From: Bacteroidota bacterium
Lineage (GTDB): Bacteria; Bacteroidota; Bacteroidia; Chitinophagales; Chitinophagaceae
Length of the DNA: 46,982 nt
Direction of reading: 5' to 3'
Assembly: GCA_023429825.1 (NCBI GenBank)
Contig: JAEZDC010000093.1
Span: 1 to 46,982 of the forward strand
Positions 7,227 through 15,747 of the stretch are shown here, piece after piece. Made by a program: the position numbers and the translations under genes. Position 1 is the stretch's first letter. Every line of letters begins with the position of its first letter. The notes under the pieces are model-generated. The model worked only from the letters and a program-made list of their open reading frames with translations. It was not told the origin of the DNA and made no database searches.

Positions 7227-8303
7227 TTAGTATGAAGCAGCATTATAATGCTTCAAAAAATCCACATCAGGTGAGAATTTGCGGGTACGTTCTTTTAACA
7301 ATTCAATGATCTCTTCATCGCTGCTAAAAGTATTGTTTATGTTGACTACATGTTTTGCAAGCCAATCATACCGTTTATTCATGAGCGCAAAGAATACATG
7401 CCCGAAATCATACCTGTCAAATACAATTGCCTTTTGAGCAGCATATTTCTCCAGATTATTTTTGAAATCAACCGGGTGTTCAGTCCAATGTAACCCAGGT
7501 TTTGCGTGATGACAGGTGTGATAGCCATCATTCCAGCAGCGCTTGTTGTAATGCACATTGATTGTTGTAATGCAATTTTTATAAGGATTTGCTGGATCGA
7601 CAGGATCGATCATCGAGTGTTGAGTCCAGTTGCCCACCATCATTATCATTCGTGAAATAAAAAATGTAACTATAAATACCGCTAGAGTACCTGGAAGATT
7701 CACAAAGCACATTACCGTACAAAACATCAAAAAAGTAAACTCCCCTGCCATAGCATTATGTGCCAGTTTCTTTTTATTCCTAGCAAATAAATAAACAATG
7801 AGGTCTTTCAATCCAAGCACTAAAAAATGGCCGAGATATTTAAAGAAATCTTTTATACTATCTCTTTGATAAAACATTGTACTGCTTCTATCATCAGGCA
7901 TATTATTTTCGGCATGATGCATACCTATATGATGACTGAAATATGTTTCAGGTGTATGTCCCATGAATGGCCCAATGAACCAGATAATATAGTAATAGAA
8001 CCCTCTGTATTTACGTTTAAATAATTGGCGGTGGCTGATGCAATGCATCATTAATCCAAAAGGTGCTCTGAAAATAAAATTTACTACCTGGTAAGTAACT
8101 GCTAGTAGCCACCAGGCCCAATTCGGAAGAAGTGAAGTGTACAATAGAACAGCCATCGGAAGTATAATGCAACTGATTCTTACCAGCAGATAGATAAAAG
8201 GCAGATCTCTTTCATCTCTCACTATTTTGAGAAATTGTTTATCTAACCAGTTATAATTTCTTCTGATAAATACAGGATCTGTGATCTGAGGTAATGGCAC
8301 CAT
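7227..8303 (-). CDS. Fatty-acid-desaturase-family membrane protein
   Basis: This 358-residue integral membrane protein has the three histidine boxes of the membrane di-iron desaturase/hydroxylase superfamily. They are HCISH at 87-91, HHIGMHH at 124-130 and HTCHH near 258-262. Further histidines are at 116 (GHTPETYF) and in the HW..H stretch after the third box. Hydrophobic segments lie at about 37-60, 62-80, 102-115 and 160-205. Such enzymes use two irons and O2 to desaturate or hydroxylate lipid chains. The substrate is not deducible; lipids or carotenoid-like molecules are options. It lies between a small gene and mqnE on the same strand, but a terminator at 8376-8396 separates it from mqnE, so it is probably transcribed alone. 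Confidence 0.85.
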   Translation of the reverse strand: MVPLPQITDPVFIRRNYNWLDKQFLKIVRDERDLPFIYLLVRISCIILPMAVLLYTSLLPNWAWWLLAVTYQVVNFIFRAPFGLMMHCISHRQLFKRKYRGFYYYIIWFIGPFMGHTPETYFSHHIGMHHAENNMPDDRSSTMFYQRDSIKDFFKYLGHFLVLGLKDLIVYLFARNKKKLAHNAMAGEFTFLMFCTVMCFVNLPGTLAVFIVTFFISRMIMMVGNWTQHSMIDPVDPANPYKNCITTINVHYNKRCWNDGYHTCHHAKPGLHWTEHPVDFKNNLEKYAAQKAIVFDRYDFGHVFFALMNKRYDWLAKHVVNINNTFSSDEEIIELLKERTRKFSPDVDFLKHYNAASY

Positions 8304-8375
8304 AATCTAAAGCAGGTATATTTGGATAGCATATCATCAAATATCAGGCTAAACTGCCGTTTACTATAATCAAAA

Positions 8376-8396
8376 GAGCCGGCATAAAGCCAGCTC
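8376..8396 (-). terminator. Terminator after mqnE
   Basis: An 8-bp stem with one mismatch (8376-8383, 8389-8396) has an ATAAA loop. On the minus strand TTTT follows. It is 22 bases past the mqnE stop. Confidence 0.65.
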
Positions 8397-8418
8397 CTAT
8401 TTTTCATCGAAAGTATTT

Positions 8419-9597
8419 CTAATTGAGCAGAGGATTCACTTCTATCTCTTTTATATCTATATCGCTGTAATCTCTGATTTCATTATACAAGGTATCGCGT
8501 TCTACAGGCTGTCTTTTAACCTGCTTAATAAGTGAGACTAGTTCAGCAGTGCTCATAGCAGGGTTTTGCTCTTCACTTCCTGCCATCGAATAAATCTTAG
8601 TAGAGTCATCGATAGTACCGTCAATATCATTTACACCAAAGCTAAGTGACAGTTGTGCATTTTGCCTGCCAAGCATTGGCCAATATGCTTTCAGGTGAGG
8701 GAAATTATCCATATATAATCTTGCCACAGCATACACCCGCATATCTTCTATTAAGCTAACTTCAGGTATATGGCTCATTTCATTATCGAAGTTTCTAAAC
8801 TTCAGTGGAATAAAAGTGTTGAAGCCTTTAGTTTCATCCTGAAGCTGCCTTAACTGTTCCATATGATCAATACGATGCTCATAACTTTCAATATGGCCAT
8901 ATAACATAGTAGCATTGCTATGCATTCCTAGCTGGTGAGCTACTTTATGAATATGCAACCAACCCTGTCCATCAACTTTATCGGCACAAATCTGTTCCCT
9001 GATCGCCTGATCAAATATCTCAGCTCCGCCACCAGGGAGAGAATCAAGGCCTGCATCATGAAGTACTTTCATACCTTCTTCCACACTCAGTTTAGCTTTA
9101 CGAAACATATAATCAAGCTCAACTGCGGTAAAGCCTTTGATATGTAGATCTGGTCTGTGTAGCTTGATCTGTTTAAGGAGATCGGCAAAAAAGTATAAGT
9201 TCATTTTAGGGTGCACGCCCCCTACTATATGTACTTCAGTGATGGGTTGTCCATCGTATTTTTTTACGATATCCATCATTTGTTCTATACTTAGTTCCCA
9301 TCCTTCTTCTTTATGAGCATATAATCTGGAGTAAGAACAAAACTTGCAGCTGAATACACAAACATTTGTAGGTTCGATATGAAAGTTGCGATTGAAGTAA
9401 GTTATATTGCCATGCTTATTTTCTCTTACATAATTGGCAAGTGCTCCCAGCCATGACAAGGACCCTTTTTGGAAAAGAACTAATCCTTCCTGTGGCGATA
9501 TTCTTTCACCATTCAATATCTTGTCACCTATCTGTTTTAATTGCACATCAGCATTTGCCGATATGAGTTGTGCTACAGGTGCTGAATCAATCATCAT
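8419..9597 (-). CDS. mqnE: Aminofutalosine synthase (radical SAM), menaquinone biosynthesis
   Basis: This 392-residue radical SAM enzyme joins the adenosyl radical of S-adenosylmethionine to 3-enolpyruvyl-benzoate to give aminodeoxyfutalosine, an early step of the futalosine route to menaquinone. The 4Fe-4S cluster motif is C80-x3-C84-x2-C87 (CVFSCKFC). Features that favour MqnE over MqnC are EVHIVGGVHP, KGFTAVELDYM, LDSLPGGGAEIFD, NATMLYGHIES, LRQLQDETKGFNTFIPL and the late PVERDTLYNEIRDY. I place the start at ATG 9597 (MMIDSAP), not the in-frame TTG at 9612. That TTG lies inside a -7 element (9610-9617) and would not be in the mRNA. No other mqn gene is in the window. Confidence 0.95.
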   Translation of the reverse strand: MMIDSAPVAQLISANADVQLKQIGDKILNGERISPQEGLVLFQKGSLSWLGALANYVRENKHGNITYFNRNFHIEPTNVCVFSCKFCSYSRLYAHKEEGWELSIEQMMDIVKKYDGQPITEVHIVGGVHPKMNLYFFADLLKQIKLHRPDLHIKGFTAVELDYMFRKAKLSVEEGMKVLHDAGLDSLPGGGAEIFDQAIREQICADKVDGQGWLHIHKVAHQLGMHSNATMLYGHIESYEHRIDHMEQLRQLQDETKGFNTFIPLKFRNFDNEMSHIPEVSLIEDMRVYAVARLYMDNFPHLKAYWPMLGRQNAQLSLSFGVNDIDGTIDDSTKIYSMAGSEEQNPAMSTAELVSLIKQVKRQPVERDTLYNEIRDYSDIDIKEIEVNPLLN

Positions 9598-9609
9598 TAA
9601 ATATTTGAG

Positions 9610-9617
9610 CAAAACTA
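9610..9617 (-). promoter_or_regulatory. -7 element TAGTTTTG of mqnE
   Basis: TAGTTTTG on the minus strand matches TAnnTTTG. Expected initiation near 9604 leaves a leader of about 7 nt before ATG 9597. It overlaps and excludes the upstream TTG codon as a start. Confidence 0.55.
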
Positions 9618-9633
9618 CATGGATGAAATAAAA

Positions 9634-9659
9634 AAAGTCCTGTCATTCGACAGGACTTT
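9634..9659 (-). terminator. Strong terminator after the metalloprotease gene
   Basis: A perfect 11-bp stem (AAAGTCCTGTC at 9634-9644 pairing with 9649-9659) has an ATTC loop. On the minus strand a run of six T follows. It is 23 bases past the stop at 9683. Confidence 0.9.
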
Positions 9660-9682
9660 GTATTTAAGTGAAATTTAACTTC

Positions 9683-12600
9683 CTAGTTTGCTTTGATCAC
9701 ACGCTGAGCTACCACTTTATTTTCATAAGTGAGCTTCACAGTGTACATACCAGCAGCAAATCTTCTCATGTCAATGTGAATATAAGATTCAGCATTTCCA
9801 TTGTAAACATGGCTTACCAACTGGCGACCAAGAGCGTCATAAACACCCAAAGATTTCAGGTTGGTTGGTGGCAAATAGTGCTGCACTGCAAATGATGTAG
9901 TGAAAGGTGAAGGAGTAATCATGAACCCTTCATTCTTCAGTTTCGCAGGCAATGTTTCTGTATAGAAGTTGATGTTGTCCAAATAGATATTATTCTCATA
10001 ATTCTCTATGTTTCTGAATGCAATTCTCACACTAGCACCATTTCTTAGCATGCTGGTGAGGTTAATTGAATCAGTTCTCCATTGAGCTTCCTGTAATGGT
10101 CTGAATGCAACTTGGCCACCAGCATTTGGTTCACCCACCGTTTGCAGATCAGCGCCATACTTTACATAAACAGGAGTATACGAAGCTCCGCAATCTGTAG
10201 TTACCATTACTTTTAAGGTATCCATATTGATAGCTGTGCTACCCGGATAGCTGTAAGTATATGCAGCCACATCAAACTTCAGGAATACTGAGTCAACAGC
10301 TCCGAATTTCACAGGAGGTGTTACTAAATCATCCACCCTGCCTAAGAAGGCATAAGCAAAGTTATTCATGTAAGCAGAGTTGTTACTTGCTTTACCCACA
10401 TTCGTTCTTGCCCAAGTTGTTGCATCAGTTGGATTCTGTTTGATCTGCCATCCTGTTGGAGGGAAGGTTGCATCTTCAAAACCTTGAACCAACGGAGCGG
10501 TAGTCGGAACCAGAACTGTGAAAGTTCTTGTAGCCGTGTCATTCACAGGATTTTCATCATTCTGACCATTTGGATCGAATGACCATACTTTGAATGTGTG
10601 ATTACCTGCAGCAAGACCATTTGCTGTGGCAAGTGTAAGCGTTGTATCTCTATCTTTCCCAAGGCTCATTCCTGTAAATGTTGTGGTAGTAGCCGTACCG
10701 CCATCAACGGTATAATTCACCTTAAGGCTTGTGATAGTTTGTGTACCCACATTGCGTATAGTAACTTTTGGAGTTGCTGACGCATCACATACTTCGCTTG
10801 AAGGAATTACAATCTCTTTCATCAGGATATCCCTGTTATAAACAGGTATAATATTGATATCGTCGATGTAAAGGTTTTGGCCATAACTATTCTTACTTCT
10901 GAAAGCAATGTAGATAGGACCACTGTTAACATATGGAGTCAGATCAATCTCTATTGGGGTTGAGGTCCACTCTGCTGCAGTTGGAGTCCATCCACCACCA
11001 AGAGTTCCCGGCGCTGTGGCAAGGTTTGCTCCACCTCTATTCCACAACGGCGTAGACCAGGTAGCTCCGCAATCTGTAGAAACAACAATTGCAAGACTAT
11101 CAGCTGATGCGGCATCGTACATTTTATAAGCGTACTGGAACGACATTTTTGCTGATGCATAACTTGCAAAATTCACTAATGGAGAAACCAGGTAATCTAA
11201 TGCGCCTGGAGCGTTGTAATTATAATGGTTGATCCACGCTGCTGCAGTTCCGGATTTTCTGGCTGCAGTGGTTCTTGACCAGGTATAAGCATCGCCTGGT
11301 GCCTGAATAACCTTCCATCCTGCCGGAGGGAATGTAGCACCCTCAAAACCTTCAGTAACTGGTAAAGTACCCTGTAGGTTTATGTTGAACTGTTTCCTTA
11401 ATGTGTCGTTACTAGGTTGTTGATCAAGTACTCCATTAGGACTAACAGTATAAGCAGTGAGTGTATGATTACCTGCAGTTAACCCGGTAATATTGTTTAA
11501 TGTGAACGTTTGTGTTGCACCAGGTGCAATTAAAAGGTTATTAAAGGTTTGAGGTGCAGATGGTGTTCCGTTATCTATCCTTGTAACCACCTGTACGCTT
11601 GTTAAAACCTGTACCCCATTGTTCCTTACAACTACTTGCGGAGTAATTGTACTACCACAAACCTCTGCCGCCGGAGCATTGATGGCAGAAACACCTGCAT
11701 CGTTATTTACGTTAACTGAACCTGTAATATTAATATCATCAAGGTACAATTTCTGTCCTAATCCGCTTCTCGCTCTAAATCTTACACTAACAATTCCATT
11801 TCTATATGGGGTTAAATCAACCTCTACAGGCATTTGAGTCCAATCTGATGTCAGAGGAACCCATGCAGATGAGGTACTTGTGCCAGATGTAGATGGAAGT
11901 TCTGTTCCTCCTTTCTTCCATACAGAAACCCAGCTGGCTCCGCAATCTGTTGATATCTGAACGTCCAGAGTATCCTGAAGGAAACTTGTTAAACTATACA
12001 ATTTGTAAGCATAATGAAAAGTAAGTTTTGCATTATCATAATTACCACTGGCAAGATTTACAAGAGGAGTTGTAAGGTTAGATACAACGCCATTGGTAAT
12101 GCTATACCAGTTGATCATTGCAGAAGCAGTACCCGTTTTAGCAGCGGTAGTAACTCTATTCCAACGCTGTGTTGCTGTTCCGGTAGTCGTGAGGTCCCAT
12201 CCTGCTGGCTGGAAAGTAGTTCCTTCAAATCCTTCTGAGAAAGGCGCATTTATGCCACCGCTTCCACCAGCAATAATTCCAAATGAATTAGTGCGACAGT
12301 TATTACTACTGTTACCATCAGTTTGACCACCATTAATATTTGTAACACATATTGCAATAGTATGATTACCTCCTGCAACTGTTACAGCAGGTAAGTTCAC
12401 GTTCGTGCTTGCATTAGTAGCCAGAGAACCTGCCCAAGGTATATTTACCACAGTACCGGAATTCAACTGAACAGTAATAGTTGCACTAGTCAAGGTATTG
12501 GTTCCATAGTTAGTTAAAGTTACGGTTGGATTAATACTGGTAACTCCACAATATTGCTGACCACTAGCAGGATTTATAATCGCTGTAATTGCCGCATCAT

Positions 12601-13627
12601 AAGGATACACTACTACAGGTTGACAACCATTAGACGTAGTTAATCCAATTCTATCAGGAGCATTAAGTGCATTATCTATACGTGTAGCCTGGCATTGTGT
12701 AAATAAAAACATACACGCATCATCGGCGTAGTCCATATGGTTTTGGAACATTATACCAGGAGCTGAAGGGCTACATGAGTTGGTTACCGGTGAGGCTGGA
12801 CATCCATATGTAGGTCCATTGGTTGGAGGTGTATCGTCACAACCATCACTTAAAGTACAGGTTGGATTTGAACTATTATTCGGCCCCCATGTGTGATTCA
12901 GGTTAAAATAGTGTCCAATCTCATGAACTGCTGTTCTTCCTAAATTATAGCTGGAGAAAAGATATGGAGCGTTAGACCCAAAAGCACGATAATCATTTAC
13001 AAAACCGGCTCTCTGATCACCAGGCGCAAACGTTCCGGGCAGATATGAATATCCCAAAATTCCTGTACTACCAAATGACACTACCCATATATTGAGGTAC
13101 GCATTTGTATTCCATGCCGCTGAAACAGTGCTTGGATGCGCTCCGCCGGAAGTAAATGTAGTGTTTGACGTAACTCTGATAACCCCTGTAGTAGCTTGGT
13201 TATTAGGATCTCTTACAGCCAGGCAAAAACGCACATTACTTCTTCCGTAGGTTGTGCGGAAAGGCGTATACACACGTAAGCTATCTGTAGTTGAGGCATT
13301 TCCAAAGAACCAGTTCAATGTATCCAACTGGTTTTGAATAGTAGTTAAGGTTACCAGGTTAGGATCTGGTAAAATAATATGCACAACCACAGGAACGTTT
13401 ACAATTGCTTGGGTGCGAAGCTGGCGATTGATACCTGTTTGAGACATCTGGCTCTCCAGCTGTTGCTGAAGTCTTTCATATCGTTGTCTTGCCTGTGGAT
13501 CGTTTTCAAAAACTTTTTGCATTGCATCATCGGTAGAACAAGTTCGATGAGCAGGCCCAGATTGACCGTAAGTGAAGTTTAGGAAAAAAACACAAAGCAC
13601 TGCGAACAGGAGTGTAAATTTTTTCAA
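9683..13627 (-). CDS. Large secreted M43-type zinc metalloprotease with T9SS sorting domain
   Basis: This 1314-residue exported protein starts with a signal peptide (MKKFTLLFAVLCVFFLNFTYG). Residues about 60-330 form a peptidase M43 (pappalysin/cytophagalysin type) domain. Its zinc motif is HEIGHYFNLNHTWG near 235, with a Met-turn region NHMDYADDACM near 297. Three repeated units follow with a period of about 290 residues, beginning near 460, 760 and 1050. Each has a choice-of-anchor-J/MAM-like beta sandwich (GFEG.TF.P.GW..., STDCGASW, YLDDINI). Units one and two end in a CARDB-like Ig domain (TP.V..RN.GTQ..TS..V). The last 80 residues are a type A T9SS C-terminal signal (TPSPFTTSF, GVYDALGRQL, GMYTVKL). 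It likely digests extracellular protein. The start is TTG; the first ATG in frame is about 35 codons later and would lose the signal peptide. Confidence 0.93.
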   Translation of the reverse strand: MKKFTLLFAVLCVFFLNFTYGQSGPAHRTCSTDDAMQKVFENDPQARQRYERLQQQLESQMSQTGINRQLRTQAIVNVPVVVHIILPDPNLVTLTTIQNQLDTLNWFFGNASTTDSLRVYTPFRTTYGRSNVRFCLAVRDPNNQATTGVIRVTSNTTFTSGGAHPSTVSAAWNTNAYLNIWVVSFGSTGILGYSYLPGTFAPGDQRAGFVNDYRAFGSNAPYLFSSYNLGRTAVHEIGHYFNLNHTWGPNNSSNPTCTLSDGCDDTPPTNGPTYGCPASPVTNSCSPSAPGIMFQNHMDYADDACMFLFTQCQATRIDNALNAPDRIGLTTSNGCQPVVVYPYDAAITAIINPASGQQYCGVTSINPTVTLTNYGTNTLTSATITVQLNSGTVVNIPWAGSLATNASTNVNLPAVTVAGGNHTIAICVTNINGGQTDGNSSNNCRTNSFGIIAGGSGGINAPFSEGFEGTTFQPAGWDLTTTGTATQRWNRVTTAAKTGTASAMINWYSITNGVVSNLTTPLVNLASGNYDNAKLTFHYAYKLYSLTSFLQDTLDVQISTDCGASWVSVWKKGGTELPSTSGTSTSSAWVPLTSDWTQMPVEVDLTPYRNGIVSVRFRARSGLGQKLYLDDINITGSVNVNNDAGVSAINAPAAEVCGSTITPQVVVRNNGVQVLTSVQVVTRIDNGTPSAPQTFNNLLIAPGATQTFTLNNITGLTAGNHTLTAYTVSPNGVLDQQPSNDTLRKQFNINLQGTLPVTEGFEGATFPPAGWKVIQAPGDAYTWSRTTAARKSGTAAAWINHYNYNAPGALDYLVSPLVNFASYASAKMSFQYAYKMYDAASADSLAIVVSTDCGATWSTPLWNRGGANLATAPGTLGGGWTPTAAEWTSTPIEIDLTPYVNSGPIYIAFRSKNSYGQNLYIDDINIIPVYNRDILMKEIVIPSSEVCDASATPKVTIRNVGTQTITSLKVNYTVDGGTATTTTFTGMSLGKDRDTTLTLATANGLAAGNHTFKVWSFDPNGQNDENPVNDTATRTFTVLVPTTAPLVQGFEDATFPPTGWQIKQNPTDATTWARTNVGKASNNSAYMNNFAYAFLGRVDDLVTPPVKFGAVDSVFLKFDVAAYTYSYPGSTAINMDTLKVMVTTDCGASYTPVYVKYGADLQTVGEPNAGGQVAFRPLQEAQWRTDSINLTSMLRNGASVRIAFRNIENYENNIYLDNINFYTETLPAKLKNEGFMITPSPFTTSFAVQHYLPPTNLKSLGVYDALGRQLVSHVYNGNAESYIHIDMRRFAAGMYTVKLTYENKVVAQRVIKAN

Positions 13628-13753
13628 GGCAGTAAATTTTGGTTTAAGAAAGTTTGAGAACAGTTAAAATTAGGGAAATTTTACAAAGCCCAAAGAATTT
13701 ACGGGTATACCTTAATTAATTGAAGATTAAATGTTGAAAAGGAGTAAGTAAGG

Positions 13754-14695
13754 TTAAGCAAGCCCTTTTTCTGAAAGATATCTTTCAGCATCTAAGGCTG
13801 CCATACAACCGCTTCCAGCCGCGGTAACTGCTTGCCTGTAAATCTTATCCTGAACATCACCTGCTGCAAAAACCCCTTCTAAATTGGTTTTTGATGTTCC
13901 TGGAACAGTTTTGATATAGCCTGTTTCGTCCATATCCAGCCATCCTTTAAATATCTCACTGTTTGGGGAATGCCCAATTGCTACGAAAAAGCCATTTACA
14001 GGAATTTCAGTTGTACTTCCATCCTGATTATTTCTGATCCTTACACTCTCTACCTTGTTTTCACCTAATACTTCATCGGTTTCGCTGTTCCAGTACATCT
14101 TAATATTGGCAGTATTCAGCACACGTTCCTGCATCACTTTGCTGGCTCGCATCTCCCCTTTTCTTACAATCATGTGTACAGTTGTACAAAGCTTTGAAAG
14201 GTATAAGGCCTCTTCGGCTGCAGTATCACCAGCTCCTACAATAGCAACTTCCTTACCTCTGAAAAAGAATCCATCGCAAACTGCACACGCACTCACACCA
14301 AACCCATTCAGTCTTTGCTCACTGGGTAAACCCAGCCACTTAGCGGATGCACCTGTTGAGATAATAACTGAATCAGCTGCTATCCATTTATCTTCATCAA
14401 TCTCCACTTTATAGGGTTGAGCGCTGAAGTCAACTTTTGTAGCTAATCCATACCTGATGTCAGCACCCATTCTTTTTGCCTGCTTCTCAAAATGGATCAT
14501 CATTTCCGGGCCCTGTATTCCATCCGGATAACCCGGGTAATTTTCCACTTCTGTTGTAATAGTTAACTGCCCTCCAGGTTGTATACCTTGATATAATACC
14601 GGATTTAAGTTAGCTCTGGAAGCATAAATCGCTGCAGTATAACCAGCCGGGCCTGAGCCTATAACGAGCAAATGAACTTTTTCAGAAATTTCCAT
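13754..14695 (-). CDS. trxB: Thioredoxin-disulfide reductase
   Basis: This is a 313-residue FAD enzyme that passes electrons from NADPH to thioredoxin. Visible marks are the FAD-binding GSGPAG at 13-18, the GGQL and ENYPGYP stretch near 41-57, the redox-active CAVC at 137-140, the NADPH-binding GAGDTA and a C-terminal FAAGDVQDKIYRQAVTAAGSG that closes the FAD site. Length and domain order are those of the low-molecular-weight bacterial enzyme. A weak -7-like CAATTTTG ends 4 nt before the ATG, the same spacing as at 3239 and 4467. The gene stands alone between the metalloprotease and an unknown membrane protein. Confidence 0.96.
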   Translation of the reverse strand: MEISEKVHLLVIGSGPAGYTAAIYASRANLNPVLYQGIQPGGQLTITTEVENYPGYPDGIQGPEMMIHFEKQAKRMGADIRYGLATKVDFSAQPYKVEIDEDKWIAADSVIISTGASAKWLGLPSEQRLNGFGVSACAVCDGFFFRGKEVAIVGAGDTAAEEALYLSKLCTTVHMIVRKGEMRASKVMQERVLNTANIKMYWNSETDEVLGENKVESVRIRNNQDGSTTEIPVNGFFVAIGHSPNSEIFKGWLDMDETGYIKTVPGTSKTNLEGVFAAGDVQDKIYRQAVTAAGSGCMAALDAERYLSEKGLA

Positions 14696-14699
14696 GTCA

Positions 14700-14707
14700 C
14701 AAAATTG
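14700..14707 (-). promoter_or_regulatory. -7-like CAATTTTG next to the trxB start
   Basis: CAATTTTG on the minus strand differs from TAnnTTTG at one position and lies 4 nt before ATG 14695. It may be another start-proximal (leaderless) promoter. Confidence 0.35.
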
Positions 14708-14776
14708 AAGCGTATGATGCTACTATAGTCGTTTACTTTTCCACAACCTTACTAACTTATTTTTTACATAACAAAA

Positions 14777-14799
14777 AAGCCCATGCAATGCATGAGCTT
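14777..14799 (-). terminator. Terminator after the 14822 gene
   Basis: A 10-bp stem with one mismatch (14777-14786, 14790-14799) has an AAT loop and is followed on the minus strand by a run of six T. It is 22 bases past the stop at 14822. Confidence 0.8.
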
Positions 14800-14821
14800 A
14801 GTAAAATGCAACAAAATCCAA

Positions 14822-15262
14822 TTATTCACCCCAGATCTTTGGATGCTCTACCATATATGGCAAAGCAAAAGCGCTCATAATACCGGTAAGAATTTCGATT
14901 CCCATAGTTAATCCCCTGGCTGTTGCGGGCATTTCTTCGCCGCTTGGTAACATATTCGGACCAAGAGGTATGAACGCAACAATTATTGTAAGTATAACGG
15001 CCAGAGTCGCATACACCAGTGTACCTCTCTTTACATTGCCAACGATAATAGAATATACAATTCCAGCTGCGATCATCGTAGGAATGGTGAAGAAGATAAT
15101 GGAATTGATGTTCACAAATTCAGCCACCTGGTAGCCAGTGATCTTTCTATACACAAAATCGAATCCCAGGTTGAGTACACAGGTAATGATGCCCATGAAT
15201 AACGCTCCTAAGATCCCTCTTGATAACAGCGTATACTTATAGGATGTAGCATGTGAGTCCAT
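14822..15262 (-). CDS. Four-helix integral membrane protein of unknown function
   Basis: A 146-residue protein with four hydrophobic segments at about 13-34, 47-70, 78-98 and 117-136. Short charged loops such as KRGTLVY separate them. It has no signal cleavage site, cysteine or histidine cluster. I do not recognise the family. The first ATG at 15262 is used; no in-frame alternative keeps the first membrane segment. It is flanked by trxB (same strand, after a terminator) and a small basic protein, so it is probably monocistronic. Confidence 0.75.
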   Translation of the reverse strand: MDSHATSYKYTLLSRGILGALFMGIITCVLNLGFDFVYRKITGYQVAEFVNINSIIFFTIPTMIAAGIVYSIIVGNVKRGTLVYATLAVILTIIVAFIPLGPNMLPSGEEMPATARGLTMGIEILTGIMSAFALPYMVEHPKIWGE

Positions 15263-15396
15263 AAAGCAGGTTTTAAGATGATGAAATATTATTTCCCCAT
15301 TTTGGCTAACTCCAACGCTTATAGAACCATAACATTATGCACACCAATTTACATAGATTTTCCGCTGTAATAATGCAGCTTCAATTAAAATGCTGT

Positions 15397-15585
15397 TTAT
15401 TGTGGCTGAATAGAAGAATTGCCTGAAAATAAATTGTTGAATTTTCTTGCTGTTTGAGACATAAAGGATTCACCTTCATCGTTTTTCCCCGAAAGTTTAA
15501 CTGATCTTACTAGTTCAGCCGCTTTCTTTACTAAAAAGCGTTTTCTTGGCGGTCTGGAATCTTTTTCCTTACTGTTGTTCATATC
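15397..15585 (-). CDS. Small basic protein of unknown function (62 aa)
   Basis: A short Lys/Arg-rich ORF begins MNNSKEKDSRPPRKRF, with helix-forming middle KKAAELVRSVKL and a Ser/Asn-rich end (NLFSGNSSIQPQ). I chose ATG 15585 over the upstream in-frame ATG 15633. The 16 added residues would be encoded by AT-rich, promoter-like DNA and match the polar body poorly. No family is recognised. It is divergent from the histidine kinase gene at 15748. Confidence that it is translated is moderate. Confidence 0.5.
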   Translation of the reverse strand, partial: DMNNSKEKDSRPPRKRFLVKKAAELVRSVKLSGKNDEGESFMSQTARKFNNLFSGNSSIQPQ

Positions 15586-15730
15586 CAATCTTAATTTTTG
15601 ATATATAGTATATGAAAAAAAACGTGCCAGCATTCAACTGCATAATCAAAGAGCTTTAAACATACGAACACAACACATTAAAATTGTGACTGATTTGGGG
15701 TTACGCATGCGTGAAGTTTTTATATATGTT

Positions 15731-15738
15731 TACATTTA
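15731..15738 (+). promoter_or_regulatory. Possible -7 element TACATTTA before the histidine kinase
   Basis: TACATTTA differs at the last base from TAnnTTTG and lies 9 nt before ATG 15748. Confidence 0.3.
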
Positions 15739-15747
15739 CGCACTACT

